From: Rhodospirillales bacterium
Lineage (GTDB): Bacteria > Pseudomonadota > Alphaproteobacteria > Acetobacterales > Acetobacteraceae
NCBI GenBank assembly: GCA_015654825.1
Contig: JAATGE010000598.1
Location: forward strand, 1 to 7,665
Reading direction: 5' to 3'
Length of the DNA: 7,665 nucleotides
Below the pieces are notes generated by a model. That model searched no databases. It was not told the origin of the DNA and saw nothing but the letters and a program-made list of their open reading frames with translations. The first letter of the stretch is position 1. Each line of letters opens with the position of its first letter. The translations under genes were made by a program, and so were the position numbers. Shown piece by piece: positions 6,824-7,665 of the stretch.

Positions 6824-7665
6824 TCCGTATCATTCCCCGCTGGTGTCAGACCGCGAATGGCGCGGCGGATCGTATCGGCGGTGTCGGCCACCGCGACGCT
6901 ATCGCTTACCGGCATGATCGCGCTTTCACTCGCGCCGCGGCGAACGCAGGCAAGCACCTCGTCAGCTTCGTAGTGATAGCCATTGCCGGTGTAGGGATAA
7001 GCCTGCCGGCGGCCAGGGCTACGGCTGGATCGGCCGGTTCGCTGGGCAACCGCGTGGACTAGGGCATGCTGGCGGAGGCGCGCGCGCCAGCCAAATTGAC
7101 CCTGCTCGGCGGCCCGCGGCGGTTCCTGCGAGAAAATCAATCCGTGCGGCCGCACAATGGACCCTTGCGTGGCGATCATGCCGTTATCGCCCATGACAGT
7201 GAAATTGTTCGGCGCCCAGGCGCGCAGGCTGACAAAAAAAGAGCCGATGACCCCATTGTCATAGCGCAGCTGAAAGGCCGCATCCTCATCCACGCCCGAC
7301 GGGCCGATCGTGCCCACGGCCTGCACCCACGATGGTGAAACGAACAACCCTTGTGCAAGCGACATCGGATAGGCGCCGAGATGCATTACGGCCCCACCGC
7401 CGAGCGCCGGGTCGAACATGCCCGTCGCACCGGGCACCTGAGAAATGCCGAAATTGCCCGAAACAAGACGGGCTTCGCCGATGCTGCCCGCCGCCACTGC
7501 CTGTTTTAGGGCGAGAGCGGCCGGCAGGAAGCGCGTCCACATCGCCTCCATCGCAAATACGCCCTTTGACTTTGCCGCCTCGGCGATTTGCCGGGCCCCT
7601 GCTCCGCTGGCCGCGAAAGGTTTTTCGACCAGAACGGGTATGCCTGCCTCGATGCACAGCAGGGC
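6820..7665 (-). CDS. Gfo/Idh/MocA-family oxidoreductase, dihydrodiol-dehydrogenase-like, N-terminus outside window
   Basis: The frame stays open through the right edge: 281 residues are visible and roughly the first 80 (the nucleotide-binding start) are missing. The ATG at 7551 is internal, because the 38 codons before it encode the family's VLVEKPFAAS segment with catalytic-type Lys at codon 7623-7621. MEAMWTRFLP directly after it is typical of the branch that includes trans-1,2-dihydrobenzene-1,2-diol dehydrogenase and related sugar or xylose dehydrogenases. GGGAVMHLGAYPMSLA follows. There the family's active-site Asp (as in GGGALLDIGVYP) is a His (codon 7383-7381), while the Tyr four residues on is kept. 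The C-terminus, NGYHYEADEVLACVRRG, matches the usual family ending. The gene overlaps the next oxidoreductase by four bases. The likely role is redox chemistry on a polysaccharide precursor. The substrate is unknown, and the His could mean altered or lost activity. Confidence 0.9.
   Translation of the reverse strand, partial: ALLCIEAGIPVLVEKPFAASGAGARQIAEAAKSKGVFAMEAMWTRFLPAALALKQAVAAGSIGEARLVSGNFGISQVPGATGMFDPALGGGAVMHLGAYPMSLAQGLFVSPSWVQAVGTIGPSGVDEDAAFQLRYDNGVIGSFFVSLRAWAPNNFTVMGDNGMIATQGSIVRPHGLIFSQEPPRAAEQGQFGWRARLRQHALVHAVAQRTGRSSRSPGRRQAYPYTGNGYHYEADEVLACVRRGASESAIMPVSDSVAVADTADTIRRAIRGLTPAGNDTE

Noticed and set aside
1..7665. CRISPR array, tRNA, rRNA or complete insertion sequence
   Set aside because: I saw no regularly spaced repeats of CRISPR length, no cloverleaf or rRNA-like sequence, and no transposase motif in any frame. 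The three AATGTAC units are too short and too close for CRISPR.

Overview
The window is a GC-rich chromosomal stretch with strong G/C bias at third codon positions, and long open frames run antisense to every gene. It looks alphaproteobacterial. An AT-rich long hairpin in one intergenic space resembles, from memory, intergenic elements of Acetobacteraceae. That placement is tentative, and a sphingomonad or another alphaproteobacterium remains possible.

All five recognisable genes lie on the minus strand, so transcription runs from high to low coordinates. In that order they are: (i) a Gfo/Idh/MocA oxidoreductase whose N-terminus is cut off by the right edge (6820-7665); (ii) a second, longer Gfo/Idh/MocA oxidoreductase (5510-6823), overlapping the first by the 4-base ATGA junction; (iii) a roughly 350-base space with an AT-rich long inverted repeat (5342-5422); (iv) a GT4-type glycosyltransferase (4014-5162); (v) a 261-base space with three phased AATGTAC repeats (3885-3932); (vi) a P-loop ATPase of the AAA+/STAND type (2283-3752); (vii) a Wzz/GumC-type polysaccharide co-polymerase with a degenerate C-terminal tyrosine-kinase-like domain (169-2280), starting two bases after the ATPase stop codon; and (viii) 168 bases of downstream flank with a short inverted repeat but no convincing gene.

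Together this is part of an exopolysaccharide or capsule locus. The two oxidoreductases probably act on a sugar or cyclitol precursor, the GT4 enzyme adds a residue to the growing repeat unit, and the co-polymerase governs chain length or export at the inner membrane. No polymerase, flippase, outer-membrane exporter or initiating transferase is visible.

The most interesting part is the ATPase/co-polymerase pair. The kinase-like domain of the co-polymerase has lost Walker A, the Walker A' acid and the Walker B acid, and has no tyrosine tail. The gene translated immediately before it encodes a separate ATPase of an unrelated P-loop class with intact Walker A lysine and Walker B. One hypothesis is that energy-dependent control passed from the fused kinase to a partner in trans. 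The repeat cluster upstream of this pair could be its operator.
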